DNA of 64,000 bases from Cladophialophora immunda. Lineage: Eukaryota > Ascomycota > Eurotiomycetes > Chaetothyriales > Herpotrichiellaceae. Where the stretch lies: contig NW_015622544.1 of assembly GCF_000835495.1 (NCBI RefSeq), positions 2,446,855-2,510,854 of the forward strand, given 5' to 3'. The notes under the pieces were generated by a model that was given only the letters and a program-made list of their open reading frames with translations, did not search any database and was not told where the DNA came from. This document shows positions 10,190 through 22,564 of this stretch, piece after piece (position 1 is the stretch's first letter; every line of letters starts with the position of its first letter). Position numbers and translations under genes: made by a program.

Positions 10190-11626
10190 ATGGCGTCCGC
10201 TATAAATCCTTCAACAACCCGTTCCGCCATCCGGACTTTCGTTCGACACTACTCTGCCCCCGTTGACGCGACCATCCCAGCGTCAAAGTTGAAATATGTA
10301 CCCACGTCCGGCACCTACCCCAAAGGCTTCCGGGTCTCGGGAACCCATGTGGGTGTGAAGCCGGCCAACAAGACTCATCCCGACCTGGCCCTGATCGCCT
10401 CTGACAAGCCCGCGTTCGGTGCCGCCGTCTTCACTACCAACAAGTTTCAAGCCGCGCCGGTCCAAGTGAGCAAAGCGGTGCTCGAGAAACGCAGCGGCAC
10501 AGGACTGAGGAGCATCGTCGTCAACTCTGGCTGCGCCAATGCCGTCACCGGCCAGGGAGGCGTGGACGATGCCTGGGCAATGTCCCAGACAGCCTCTGCC
10601 CAGTTCCAACAGCCATCCAACGCAGAAGATGGCCACGGCGGCGCGAACAGCCTCGTCATGTCCACGGGCGTGATCGGCCAGAGACTCCCCATCCAAAAGA
10701 TCCTGGCGAAGATCCCCACCGCATACCAAAACCTCGGCAGCGACCACGAATCGTGGCTGACCACGGCCAAGGCCATCTGCACCACGGACACATTCCCCAA
10801 GCTCCTATCCACGACATTCACCTTGCCGGGTGCTGAACATCAAGGCGTCGAGTACCGATTGGCGGGGATGACAAAGGGCGCGGGAATGATCCACCCCAAC
10901 ATGGCCACGCTGCTGGGGATCATGTGCACAGACGCCCCGATCAGCGCCGGAGCGCTGCAATCGCTCCTGACCACCGCGGTGAACAAGTCGTTCAACTGCA
11001 TCTCCATCGACGGCGACACCTCGACCAACGACACGGTCGCCATCCTCGCGAACGGCGCCGCCGCCTCGCCCTCGTCGGCCCGCTCCCCGATCTCCTCCCC
11101 CAGCAGCGCCGACTACCGCGCCATGTCCTCCATCCTGACGTCCTTCTCGCAGCGCCTGTCCCAACTGGTCGTCCGCGACGGCGAAGGCGCCACCAAGTTC
11201 GTGACGATCCACGTGCGCAACGCCCTCGCCGAGGCCGACGCCAAGGCCATCGCCTCCACGATCGCCCGCTCCCCGCTGGTCAAGACGGCGCTGTACGGCA
11301 AGGACGCCAACTGGGGCCGCATCCTCTGCGCGATCGGGTACACGCCCAACATCGCGCTCGCGAGCCCGGCCGAGTCGGTCGTCCCCTCGCGCACCAACGT
11401 CTCGTTCGTCCCGGCCGAGAACTCAAAGTCCAAGGCCGAGGGCGTCCTCAGGCTCTTGGTCGACGGCGAACCCCAGGCCGTGGACGAGGCGCGGGCCGCC
11501 AGGCTGCTGGAGGACGAGGATCTGATCATCGACGTGGACCTGGGCGTCGGCCGCGAGGAAGGGTACTACTGGACCTGCGACTTCAGTCACGAGTACGTCA
11601 CTATCAATGGGGACTATCGCACGTAA
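10190..11626 (+). CDS. Arginine biosynthesis bifunctional protein ArgJ, mitochondrial
   Basis: A 478-residue single-exon member of the ArgJ/Ecm42 family. It transfers acetyl from N-acetylornithine to glutamate and often also uses acetyl-CoA, so it supplies N-acetylglutamate and releases ornithine. The N-terminus (Arg/Ser/Thr-rich, few acids, RTFVRHYS) looks like a mitochondrial presequence. Conserved blocks include [24 protein letters not shown], the [13 protein letters not shown] autocleavage motif with nucleophile Thr240 after Ala239, [30 protein letters not shown], and the C-terminal [11 protein letters not shown]. The family self-cleaves at Ala-Thr to give alpha and beta chains. A Ser/Ala-rich insert ([18 protein letters not shown]) sits after the STNDT block. 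A TGACTCA element upstream suggests cross-pathway control. Confidence 0.96.
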   Translation: MASAINPSTTRSAIRTFVRHYSAPVDATIPASKLKYVPTSGTYPKGFRVSGTHVGVKPANKTHPDLALIASDKPAFGAAVFTTNKFQAAPVQVSKAVLEKRSGTGLRSIVVNSGCANAVTGQGGVDDAWAMSQTASAQFQQPSNAEDGHGGANSLVMSTGVIGQRLPIQKILAKIPTAYQNLGSDHESWLTTAKAICTTDTFPKLLSTTFTLPGAEHQGVEYRLAGMTKGAGMIHPNMATLLGIMCTDAPISAGALQSLLTTAVNKSFNCISIDGDTSTNDTVAILANGAAASPSSARSPISSPSSADYRAMSSILTSFSQRLSQLVVRDGEGATKFVTIHVRNALAEADAKAIASTIARSPLVKTALYGKDANWGRILCAIGYTPNIALASPAESVVPSRTNVSFVPAENSKSKAEGVLRLLVDGEPQAVDEARAARLLEDEDLIIDVDLGVGREEGYYWTCDFSHEYVTINGDYRT

Positions 11627-12311
11627 GAGCGCACAGGGGAGAAACAACGTTTCGTACTTATCCAGGACAATGACCCCCCATCAGCGAAATCGTCGTCTCA
11701 TCACGTACGTAATAGTATATATATCTAGGCCATATTATTTCACGCCTCTATCCATTCCGCTGTTCCTCACTCAGTCTTCTCTCCCGCTCGCGCGCTCCAG
11801 CTCTCTCAAAATCCAGCACTCGAATCCCGCGAGGATAACTTTCCTTGTCACTCCCCTTCTGGCCATCGTTGATGTTGCCAGCCATGTTCCAACGACGGCA
11901 CAGAGTGTGGAAAAGAAGCCTCAGGAGGTTTGATCGGACGCGGGGGAAAGTCCCCAAGACACGTCGTAGCGAAGGTCTAAACGCAGATCTCTCGAGGACC
12001 CAGGTAGACATATATGCCCACCCAGCGAGCCAACAGCATATATAGGTTGCAGAAGTCTTCATACAGTACAAGTAGGGCCAGCTTGGCGGCGAAGGAGTCT
12101 GTACTATACAAGCAGTACCAGCCAAGACCAGATAAGATATAATGTTTCCTCTGCGTTGCCCCTTACACCTTGGGCCCTTGCGTCTGAGCAGTCCCCCGAC
12201 CCTGACCCTAAAACCTTTGCTATGCAGAAAGAGGGCACACTTTTGTTCTCCTAGCTTCTCTAACAAGCCCGTGTGTATGAAAAGATCAACTCTTCAAAAC
12301 CTGTCCAGGTG
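11627..12311. other. ArgJ / SEC61 convergent 3' region
   Basis: The 3' flanks of two convergent genes. A TATATATAT run lies near 11714-11723 and a second AT-rich word (CATATATAGG) near 12036. These could be polyadenylation efficiency elements for the plus-strand ArgJ and the minus-strand SEC61. No gene is supported. Confidence 0.5.
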
Positions 12312-13960
12312 CTAAGCAATCAGCCCCTTCAACCCTTGGCCGAAATCTCCTTCCTTGGCCGCAATCTCAAAATAGCCATAGATGATCGTGACCGCCAGCA
12401 AGATCCCAGTTCCACTCCCGAGCGCACCGAGCATATCACTCGCGACGGACAACGCTCCAATACACGCCCCTCCAAACGCCGCCGCCGTGGGGATAACTCT
12501 CTTCAGCTCCTTGTACATGCTCTGCTCACGATGACCAGCCATTACCAATCCTTGATCCTTTAGGGTCTTAGCCACGTCGCGTGGGGCGCTGCCAGAGACT
12601 TCGATCCATGTCTTGGAGAAGACCGCGCAGGTGACAATGATGAAGGTGACGTAGATGACTGTGTGGATGGGGTCAAGGAGGGCGTCGGTGAAGTTAAGGG
12701 GTGGGGACATGTAATACGCGATTCCACCGCTGGCGTACAGTTGGGATGAGCCCTCTCTTGGTTCCCATGTTCCGAGAAGTTTCACCAGCAAGTTGTCTGA
12801 GAAGCGGGTGTAGAGCATCTGGCTGATCATGAAGATATTCGACGCCAAGGCGGATTGCAGCATGATGGGCATGTTGGAGGTATAGAAGAGGCGGACGGGG
12901 TATGAGCCGCGCATGCCTCGTTGCCGAGAGGATTTCACTGGAATCTCGACCCGGAAGCCTTGAAGGTAGATGACAGCCGCGAAGACGGTCAGTGTTGCCA
13001 AAAGATTCATGATGTTCGGAAGGTGTTGGCGGTAGAAGGCCTCGCGGAGCGCGCGGGTCTTGTCGGGCCAAGTGACGAGGAGGTGGAAGAGGGCAATCAC
13101 TGCGCCTTCGAATTCTTTCCCGCGACCTGTGTCAACCGTCGTCGGGGAGAAGGCTTTCCAGATGATGGACTCGCAGATGTTTGTGGCAATGAAGAGAGAG
13201 ATGCCGGATCCGAGACCGTACCCTTTCTGAAGCAGTTCATCCAGGAGAATGACCACCAAACCAGCAATCACCAGCTGGACGATCAAGAGGAGGCAGATAC
13301 CAGCACCGAGGTCGCTTGGTTGGCCATACAGACCAGTGAGGACGAAAACGCAGGCCTGGCCGAACGACAGAATGATGGCGAAGAGTTTTTGAGCGGTTTG
13401 ATACAATTCGCGGTCGGACTTGAGATCGAGGTTGACGTCGATGAGATGGGTGCCAGCCAGCAGCTACGAAACCACTTGGTTAGTACTCCCGAGGCGACTG
13501 GGGTCCCGTTCGCACATACCTGGAAGACCATCCCGGAGGAGATGATGGGTGTTGTGCCCAGTTCCATCAACGTTCCCCTGTTACTGGCCAGCATCATACG
13601 CAACCAGTAGATGGGATCCGACGTGTCGGACGAGACGATGCCGTAGAGTGGCATCTGGCTCATGACCAAGAAAATCAAGAGCGTACACTGTCCATCGCAG
13701 TCCAATTGTTAGTCTCGTGGCGCTTGTCCATGTTGCCATCCGGCGCGAGGTTCTCGACTCGGGTGCGCTCTTACTCCTGTCCACATCAACTTCTGGTTGA
13801 ACGGAATTTTTGATTCCGGGGCCGCCACCTCCGGCAGGAGGGGGGTGAAGGGTTTAATGAGGTCGAGAAAGCGGACTGTATGTGCTCGTGATTAGCAATT
13901 TTGTCCATTGAAAGTGCGGAGAGGAGAGGATGGGTGAGGGAGGGACGCACGGCCACTCAT
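12312..13960 (-). CDS. sec61: Sec61 translocon alpha subunit
   Basis: The channel-forming subunit of the ER protein translocon, a ten-helix membrane protein. I reconstruct four exons: 13960-13951 (only 10 bases: Met-Ser-Gly plus one base), 13875-13775, 13687-13520 and 13463-12312. All junctions are GT-AG and the sum is 476 residues, the normal fungal size. Exon 2 reads [17 protein letters not shown] and ends QKLMWTG. Exon 3 has the plug/TM2 region ([26 protein letters not shown]). The long last exon carries TM3-TM10, including the [18 protein letters not shown] loop and the C-terminal GFGQGLK-type ending. A Cys follows LMWTG where a Leu is commoner. Divergent from the PaiB-like gene. Confidence 0.96.
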
Positions 13961-14572
13961 GGTTGCTGCACACCGTGAAACAGCTTCAGGCTGTTAGAGA
14001 GAAAGGCAAGGAAGAAGGGAGCAAAGGAGCGCGAGAAAGAGTCGCCAGAGGAGAGGAAATGGGAAGAAGATGGAGGACAGTTTCTCCTGAAAGCTTCGAG
14101 GAGACCTTGCAATTTGGCTGCAATGCCTGAGGACACTTCAACAATCCTCCATGGGACAAAAGCAGAAGTTATGCCGAGACAGCCTCAAGGCGCCAAGAAA
14201 CCCAGAGTTCAGCCTTGTCCTGCCTCGAACAGCCTTGCCGAACCCAACGCCGTCAACTCGCAGCCCATAAACACTGATGCTCTTTCGTTCAACTGTCTCC
14301 CTTGCCTTGATCGAGGGGGAGACTGGCTCAATAGGAGGACTGCAATGAGCGCTTACAAAATATCGGACCAAAGGGCCGGAAACACCTTGGTTCTCGCCAC
14401 TTCGCAAGTGGATTCCGTTATCAACTTCTAATCGTAGGGCGTGCAGATACTCCTCCCTCTACACCCCCCCAAAATCTTTCTTGGAAGTCGCCATGATACA
14501 AACCAACTAGCATCTACTCTCCCGCTTTCATTTCTGATCTCTGTCCTTGTTGTCATTGTCGTGAATTCAACA
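13961..14572. promoter_or_regulatory. SEC61 / PaiB-like divergent promoter region
   Basis: About 610 bases between the two start codons. A purine-rich segment (AGAGAAAGGCAAGGAAG, about 13996-14075) lies on the SEC61 side and a C/T-rich leader (about 14450-14550) precedes the PaiB-like ATG. No named motif is decisive. Confidence 0.5.
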
Positions 14573-15376
14573 ATGTACCTTCGCGCCGTGCACGCTGAAC
14601 TCCACACCCCCGCCCTCCGCCAATTCATCCGAGAGAACCCCTTGGGATTGTTAATCACGTCCCTGTCTTCGCCCAATTTCCCTACGATTCAATGCACGCA
14701 CATCCCGTGGGTCCTCGATGTCGAAGATGACTCGAGCGAGACAGAACTCGGCAGACTGCGCGGTCATCTTGCAAGGCAAAATCCGCATTCAAAGGCACTG
14801 ATTGAAGCCGCCCAGCAGCATCAGCAGCATCAGCAGCAGCAGAGTACCTCTGATAAAGGCACCCCCCCGCCGAGCGGCCTGCAAAGCCTCAAGGAAGAAG
14901 TGTCCGTCATCTTTAACGGCCCCGCACACCACTACGTGACCCCCAAATTCTACGTCGACACCAAACCCGCCACTGGCAAGGTCGTGCCGACGTGGAACTA
15001 CTCGGCGGTGCAGGTGTATGGGACCGCCACCGTGCATTATGACACTCATCTTGAGGGAACGGGCAAATTCCTCCAGCGGCAGATAAGCGACCTGTCCAGC
15101 CATGCCGAGACGACGATCATGGGGTACGAAAGGCCTTGGAGCGTCAAGGACGCGCCCGAGCGGTACATTGAGCTGCTCAGGAAGAACATCATCGGGATCG
15201 AGATCGAAGTGACCCGCCTGGAAGGCAAGTACAAGATGAGCCAGGAGCTCGGCAACGCGGACCGGCAGGGCGTGGTGAAGGGGTTCGCAGCCCTCAACAC
15301 CCAGGTCGGGGATCTGGTGGCCAAGACAGTCGAGGAGAGAGGGACGCTGAAGGACTCGCTGAAGGCGGTTGGCTAG
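14573..15376 (+). CDS. PaiB-like FMN-binding protein
   Basis: A 267-residue protein of the FMN_bind_2 / PaiB family. The fold is a split-barrel flavin-binding domain, and bacterial members are described as negative regulators. In fungi the role is unclear. Landmarks are MYLRAVHAEL at the start, FIRENPLGLLITSL, the inner-domain TQCTHIPWVLD-type strand, GPAHHYVTPKFYVDTKP, VVPTWNYSAVQVYG, and a C-terminal helix region ending DSLKAVG. I begin at 14573 (MYLRAV), the conserved family start; the open frame extends 44 codons further up without a better ATG. A Gln/His run (residues about 80-91) is encoded by imperfect CAG/CAT repeats at 14815-14845, an unusual insertion in this family. Convergent with SEN1. 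Confidence 0.9.
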   Translation: MYLRAVHAELHTPALRQFIRENPLGLLITSLSSPNFPTIQCTHIPWVLDVEDDSSETELGRLRGHLARQNPHSKALIEAAQQHQQHQQQQSTSDKGTPPPSGLQSLKEEVSVIFNGPAHHYVTPKFYVDTKPATGKVVPTWNYSAVQVYGTATVHYDTHLEGTGKFLQRQISDLSSHAETTIMGYERPWSVKDAPERYIELLRKNIIGIEIEVTRLEGKYKMSQELGNADRQGVVKGFAALNTQVGDLVAKTVEERGTLKDSLKAVG

Positions 15377-15935
15377 GCTCGTGCTTGAAACAGCAAGTTC
15401 GTGCGAGAGTGCGAACAAGGGGGGAAGTGGTCGAGCTTCTCCTGCGAGAGTTGTGTCCGCTGCAGAGTTCTTGCGTCCTGCAAGTTTGGCGGTCGACAGC
15501 ATCTATGTATTATGCTAAAGCTCTTGCAATTCCCAGCCTCGCTGGCTCTAGGCTTCGCAATCTAACTGCCCTTTAATAGGGAGTCTGTCAATGAAACGCC
15601 CGTCGCTATGTAGATGCTCTCGCTCTGATGCTTTCCTATTCATGATGGTGTTCATCAACACCTTGTCTTCCGCGCTGTCAAATGTTACGCTGCTATGCAA
15701 AAGCGCCTCGTAACCCGACCCGCTGCATCTGCGAGTGAAATACAGCCCTTAACCAAATTTCTCCACGTAGACAGAGTCTACCACTGCCTCTTCATCAAAA
15801 GCAAAGTAAGTCGAAATTGGCTCCACAATATCTGTGCGCCATGCTGTCGTGATTTCACCGTGAGCATTTGGAATGCAAGATTGATGGCCGTGGCTCTTTT
15901 GCCAAGACACCCCAGGCCGTCTGTGGGTACCGGTC
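15377..15935. other. PaiB-like / SEN1 convergent 3' region
   Basis: 559 bases of 3' flank between convergent genes. The small frames on both strands are short and without domains. Nothing else is seen. Confidence 0.5.
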
Positions 15936-18900
15936 TCATCTTCGTTTCATAAACATATCATCGGCGTTGGCTTTCTTCTTCCTCACGGCCGGCTGCCCAT
16001 TGTTCATCATAGCAGGATGGCGGCGACCGGGAGGTCTTGGTGGAAAGACTGATGGTCCCGTTGAAGGGTTCCGTTCAGGCGGTCTCGGAGGCAACCCTTG
16101 CAGGCCCTTGTGTACGTTGACCGTGCCGGATGCAGGAGATCTGTTTTCTGGCTTGGCTCTTGGTACTTTGGCCTTTGTAGAATCACTACTAGGGGACTCG
16201 TCTCGTTTTCTCTTGACGTCCCTGTTCGGGGCAATCGTGTTCGAGGTCGTAACCGAGCTCTTGACCGTGGGGATCTGCGCGCCGTGTTCGCCAAGTTGTT
16301 TTTCGGCTCGATACTGGCGTGCTCGATCTCTTCTTTCACCATAGCGGATCTCTTCTCTCCGAACCCTTTCTTGTTGCGCCTTGTTGAGTCTCTTTTCTAG
16401 GGGCGCTGTACACTGATCGGCGGCATGACCTACTTCCCCGCAAGAGATGCATCGAGGTTCAGTGCAGTTGGCAGCTGTATGGCCAGGGTACTGACATCTG
16501 TGGCAAGTCCCAATTGACCCAGCCAGGGCTGCTTCGTTGTCGCAATCGGCTGCATAATGCTCATATGACCCACAAACTGTGCAGTTACGGAGGTCGTTGA
16601 GGCCGTTGCCGCCTCCCGAAGGATTGTATTCGCCGGAGCTAGCGCTCGTAGCTGTGGCTTTCATTCTTCGTTCGGCAGGCTGTGGTCCGTTCGGAACAAT
16701 CCGTGGTTCGATTCCGGCATCGGTTTTGGTGAGATCTCGTCTTCCAACAGATTGTCCCGAGTCCTGCCGCTTCGGCTCTGGTCTGGTAACTGAGGCTGTT
16801 GAAGATTGTCGGGAAGGCGCACTTCCCGGCCTGGAAGATGTCGGAGTGGCTTGATTCGAGGCAGCTGTCGGTCGAGATGCGTCTTTCCGTTCTTTCACCG
16901 GTGCCGCTGGCGGTTCTTTGGACTCTGCCTTGCCGCTAAATGAGCTTTCGGCAACGGTGGAAGACTTCACGGTTTCGGACAGGGACTCGTTGTAGTCAAG
17001 CATTTCAACATCGTCCTTCATCATGTCATCCGTCAGCAGCTGCCGGCTCAGCAGCCTGGCAAGGTCGCCGTCAGTGTACAATTTCCTGGCTTTCGCATCT
17101 GTGACCAGAGCACGCCAGTACTCGCCTTGCATGAGTGCTTGTGAATTGCCCAAAACCCAAAGTGAGCATTTGGCACGGGTCAGACCCACGTTCATACGCC
17201 GAATGTCGTTCAAGAAACCAATACCTTGGGTTGAAGCTCTGACACAAGAAAAGATAATAATCTCGCTTTCCCGGCCTTGAAAAGCATCTGTGGTGTTGAA
17301 ATCAATCTTTGAGAAGATAGTTTCACCATATTGATCCCTGAAGCGGCGTTTGAGTTCGTTCAGTTGGCCCTTGTATGGAGTGATGATGCCAATCTTTCCT
17401 GCAAAGTCATACTTGCGAATGTCTGTCGTCAATCTCCTGTACAGTTGTATTGCCACGTTGATCTCAGCAATGTTGACCAGCGAGTGCCCCTTTGTTGATG
17501 CTTGACTCATTCCCTGAACGTCAAAGAAGCGATAAGGTGCAAAAATGTCACTGTGGTGCCACGGTCTCCGACGAAGCTTGGCCATGCCTTCGCCGTCCTT
17601 CAACAAAGAGTCATAGAATGTCTTGCTTGGGAAAAGACTGATCTCTGGATGCATACGATATTGCGTGTCTAGAAGATGTACGTCTTTCTTGTGGTTGTTC
17701 TCCATACGGGCAAATAGACTCTGCTCATATTGAAATTTGGCCGCTTTCCGAGACAAGACTGTAGGCGGTAATTGTTTGGGGTCACCCACGAGGATGCACT
17801 TTGAACATCCATATTTGAGAGGAATCAACGCCGACAGTTCAATTGACTGTGCAGCTTCATCGATAATGACAGTTTCAAATTCGACGTTGAGACTCTGGAA
17901 TAGGTCGTGTCCACTTCCACTTAGAGTCGCGCAAAGAACGTGTGCCGAATCCAGAATCTCCTGTTGAATTCGTTTTCGACTGAGTTCTACGTCCCGGGAC
18001 GCAGTATTCTGCTTTTCTCTCAGGTCGTCGATTCTGCTGCCCAGCCCGTTCTGCTTCCGTCGAAGCGCATCCGTAAGCTGTTCATCGGCGGTTGGCACTG
18101 GTTGACCTTTCCCTCGACGATCTTGAATCGAGTCTCGGAGATTTCTCAGTTCTTCCGAGACCTCCTTATGCTGCATCATCAACCCATGGATATCTTCCCC
18201 TGCGGCCCTAGGTGCGGCAGCGCTGAGCTTGGCGTTGACCAGTTCCTCAAGTGTAACGTCTTTGACATTAGTGTTGATGACTTCACTGCGGCCCAAGCGG
18301 ACGACTGAGATCTTTTCAAATGTGCCGTCCAACATTGTGACCCCGGTTTTCAACCTCATCACTAACTCGTCAACGGCCGCATTGCTGGGAGCACAAACAA
18401 GAATCTTCTTGCTGGAGGACGGTGGTCGTGATGCACCAGGAGTCGTACTCGATCTTGCAGCACCGTTGATTTGTTTCCTGACGAAGCCCGTCAACATGGC
18501 ACCAACGAGTGCACAGATGGTTTTGGTCTTGCCGGAACCTGGAGGTCCCTGAATCAAAGTGAATGCGTCGTTGTCAAGGGCGGATTTTACAGCTTTAGCT
18601 TGTGCAAAGTTCACACTGTAAGTCGTCTTGATTGGCTGGAGTACTTCTTCGGGATAGTCGAGGATGGGTGATGGTTGCGCTTTGATAATCTCGTCACACA
18701 GGTCATAGTACTGCAATGCCATCAACGCACCGTACTCTCTCTCCAACGGTGTCAGCGACAGGATCTGTATACCGTAAACAACTGCTTTGTCGCTCAGAAA
18801 TGGTCTCAAGAGGTTGTTTGCAGCATTCACCCGATAGGTGACCTGGACTTCTCCTTTCTTCCTCGTGATTTCTTTGACTCTCGCTAGACAGTGTGGTTCG

Positions 18901-21900
18901 TTGGGGTCCTGATCCGGTCTGCTGGACTTTGACAACAAAACAATGTCGGAGACGCCGATGCCGAGATCTTTTCCTTCCGTGAAAGACATCAATGAGTTGA
19001 CTTCAAAGAAGCTGTCCACGATCAGAGAGTTGGAAACTTTGACTTCGAAAGCTTTGAAATTGCCCTCCTCCCGTGCCGCCCGAAAACTCTGCCAGCCTTC
19101 TAGGACCAGCAGTGGTTCAAACGTCCTCTGATAGTCCTGTGCAGTTCGAAACGTATTTGTAACAAGGGTGTAGTCATCCTTCATTGAATTGGGAGGTGTA
19201 TCGGTGTCCGCAAAGAAATCCCACCCAAGGATTGTGCGGTGCAACTCACTGAGATCAGGAGCAAGCCGGGCGCGGATATCCTTCTGGGTTCGTTGTTGCT
19301 TGACCTTACGCACAGGGCCAGCTGGCATGGGCTTTCTCTGTCCAAATTGCTCACGGACTGTAGGGCCCCTTGACTGAATGCCAAACAATTCATCGTCTGA
19401 GTCGGAATCGAATTCGGAGTCGCTAGACACCATGAGACTGTTTGGACCAGCTGAATGATCTTTGCCCACAACGCCCAGTCCAGCAAGTCCAGACCCTTGT
19501 CCGCTCGTCTGTGCGCCGATTCCGGTTTTGCCTTTCAATCTGAGAGCAGCTTCCTTGTCTCGGAGTTTTCGGGCTGCTTCTTCGCGCTTCCGGTTCTCGA
19601 TGAAGGCCCTCGCCTCTTGCGCCTTCTTCGCTTGAATGTCGATTGTAGAGACTGGCGCGACCTTTGGCTTCGCAGGTGGCTGTTGCAGGAGTAGAGATTT
19701 GATCTTCTTCTTGTCCTTGGCTGTGACGGTTGCTTTATGAGTACCAAGCGTTTTGCTGGCGATCTCAATCAAGTCTTCGTCAGCAATGTCGTCGTCTCCA
19801 AATTCGTCGGCGCTACGATCCTTCGACTCGTGAGTGGATATTCTTGAGACCGCAGCTGAATCGGTCCATTTTTCCAGGTTGAGTATTGCTTGTTTCTTGA
19901 CAGCTGGTCTTCCGATTTGGCGGTCAAAGTAGTCCTCCAGGGCTCGAACTAGTCTAGCTTTCTGCGAGGCTGAGAGCATCGTTCTAACAGTGCCTCCTGT
20001 CGCCACATCTTCCACGTATGCGAGGCCTTCGCTGTTGGTCACCACGGCCCGAAGCCGCTTGAGTTGGTACAGCATGTTGCAGATCAATGATACTAGTGTG
20101 TCGGCCAGATACTCGTCCCTCAGTCTCAACCATTTGCACATGGTATCGAGAGCACTCAGAGGTGATCCTAGATTCTTCTCACTAGCGCTAGCCGAGTCCA
20201 AGAGGGTCTTTCGAATCTCGCCAGCTTTATCAGGCTTTGTCTTCGTCAAGACGGTTGCGAAAAGGTCATATTGCTGGAAAAGCTCTCCAGCGTATTGCAT
20301 GGCGTCGCGGCAGACCTCTTTCATAATATCTTTGTTGTGCACCTCCATCGACCAGCGCTCAGTGTGACCATAGATGGTCTTGAGGGCGATCCACTGGTAC
20401 GACCAATAGCTTTGTACAGCTTTGAGGTCTCGACCCGAGAGCTCCATGCGTCGTAGGAGGCCAGCCGTTGGGTTGGAAAGCACATCGAGGATTTCCATAC
20501 CTGTCTTGAGCATTCTGGGCACCGAAGCGAAGGTCTTATAATTGGCTACTCGCCTAAACAGCCAGCAAACGCCATAGATGGTGGTCCCAAGAAAAGCATT
20601 GATCAGATGCGCAAGGGCTTCCTTCCGACCTGACTCTCCGCTGATATGCTTGACCATGGCAATCGCTGCTTCGTATATCTCTTGATGCGGGGAGAACAAA
20701 GCGGCGACCAGAGACATGCTTGTATCTTGTTGTCTGAATAGGGAGTCCAGATGGGGTGGTTGAAACTCGGATATGCGCTCTAGCAGCTTGCTGACCATTT
20801 GGTTAACCTTTTCGAAAATAGCGTTGTAAGACTTCTTTTCTCTTGCCAGACTATCGCCCTCTCTGATTCGGAACTGCTCCAGACCAGGAAGAGACATGAT
20901 CCCAATCAGTACCGCAGTGGACAGTGCGTAATCATCATCACGAAGGTTGTCAATGACTGAGGTCCAAAGTTCTGGAGTGTAGGCACTCGACTCCTGCGTC
21001 CGGGATTCGTTGCGGCTGAGGCTCTCGAAATCAAGCTTCAGACACTTACATTCCAATGCGACTGAGTTTTTAACGAGGTTCACAACATTTTCTTGAGTCT
21101 CCTTTGGCAGTGATTGAGCAAGGACCACGTCTCTAGGCCGCAGCATCACGTCTAGACGGTGGCCAACCAGGTTCAGTGTGTCAAGATAGACCAACCGCTC
21201 AACTGGATGTTGGCTGTCCTCTTCCTCGCCGGAGAAACTGATCACCGTCTTTAAAAGCACGTTTACAGCCTGCTCAAAGCATGCTTTCCTTGCTGAGAGG
21301 CTAAGGGAGCCATTGTCAATTCTTTCAAACAGCTGGTTGAGGAGCGTGTGTGAAGCAGGGGGACGATTGGCAGGCTTGAGAGATTCCAGCAGTGAACTGA
21401 TCCAAGACAGGACATCCCGAGCGGACCCATGAGCGTCAGCTGTGGATTCCTGGAGGTCCTGATTGAACACAGGGCTTGCGAAGATCTGCTCAACAATTGT
21501 CTGCGAGGAGATGGAGCCCATAGCCTGCCAAAATGCATCTGGAGCCTTGTCCAAGATCTGTTTGAGAGTCGAAAGAATAGAGGGTACGGCAGTCGTCCGC
21601 TTGGCTAAGTGGTTCAACGCTGTTGTGCATATGTTGGGGTGGAGGTCGAACAGCTTGAAGGTGATCATCCGTTCGTCGAGCTTTTGGACAATGAGGTCCA
21701 GAGCACTCCACAGTTTTGCAACATCATGAGGATCGGAGGCCGACTGCAGCTTCTTCTGCAGGTAGTCCTTCACTGCCCAGTCCCATTCGAGGTCCGTGGG
21801 GCATCGATCGAGTCGCGTCCAGATCGAACTTGCCCATACCACTCGGACTGTGTTGGAGTCAAAGAGAAATCGAGTGGCGGCAGGGAGGATCTCCCGCATC

Positions 21901-22564
21901 TTAAGCGACTTCTTGGTCTGTATCATCCTGAAGGGCGCATCGAAATGGGCCTTCAGTTGCTCTTCGTCGTCCAGGAACGTCTGAGATACGAGCGCCTCAA
22001 ACAAGGCGTGGAGGTGTTTGGGGTCTAGTACCGCAGTCCCTCTCTTCTGTTCGGGGACACTTCGCAGAGTCTTGTCCGCGGCGTCAAGTCCCTGAACAAT
22101 CCGTTCGACATCTCTCCGATTGATCAGGGCGAAGAAAGTGGCAATATCATCCTCCTCGTAGTCCTCCCTCAAAGCGGCCAGGAAGTTGACTTTTGCAATG
22201 TAGTACTCGCGAATGCAGATGTCACATTTTCCCAGGGCTTCCTCAAGCGTGTCCCAAATGAAACGTTGGTATTGCTCGCTTTCCTTCCCGTCATAGGCGA
22301 GGAGTTGGAGGGACGACACAAATCTTCTCCGCCGTGCCTTGGTCTCTTCGATTCTCGCAAGGCGAACTGGGTCTTTGGGGTCGGGGTTTTGTTCATCATC
22401 ATATCTGTCGGTATCGTCGTCGCTCTGTCGGGGGCAGAGGAGATGGAGTCCGGGAGGTAAATGTTTGAATTCTCTGTGTGCGAGAGATATCAATAAGTGC
22501 ACCTTCAGTCAGGAGAAATCCTTTACTGGCGAACTTACTGTAAGGCCGTTATGAATTCTGCCAT
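15936..22564 (-). CDS. SEN1: Sen1-type superfamily 1 RNA/DNA helicase
   Basis: A 2187-residue protein from two exons. Exon 1 is 22564-22539, just 26 bases (MAEFITAL plus two bases). A 65-base GT-AG intron follows, then 22473-15936, joining as LQEFKHLPPGLHLLCPR, the conserved fungal start. Residues about 10-750 are the Sen1 N-terminal helical domain. The helicase core has Walker A GPPGSGKTKT (from G1318), DEAA (VIIDEAAQSIE), GDPKQLPPTV, LDTQYRMHPE, DAFQGRESEIIIFSC and RMNVGLTRAK. Sen1 unwinds RNA:DNA hybrids and ends non-coding RNA polymerase II transcription in the nucleus. The C-terminus carries three CCHC zinc knuckles (residues 1973-2030), then a charged region (KRKRDESPSS, RHPAMMNN, RKKKANADD). 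The knuckles are not part of yeast Sen1 as I know it. Single frame throughout, so not an artefact of fusion. Confidence 0.95.

Noticed and set aside
10924..11673. 249-codon frame within ArgJ
   Set aside because: Shifted frame of the ArgJ coding sequence with an Arg/His-rich translation; a shadow.
16410..16583. Zinc knuckles considered as a retrotransposon gag fragment inserted in SEN1
   Set aside because: They lie in the same uninterrupted frame as Sen1, flanked by typical charged Sen1 tail sequence, with no retroelement protease or polymerase nearby.
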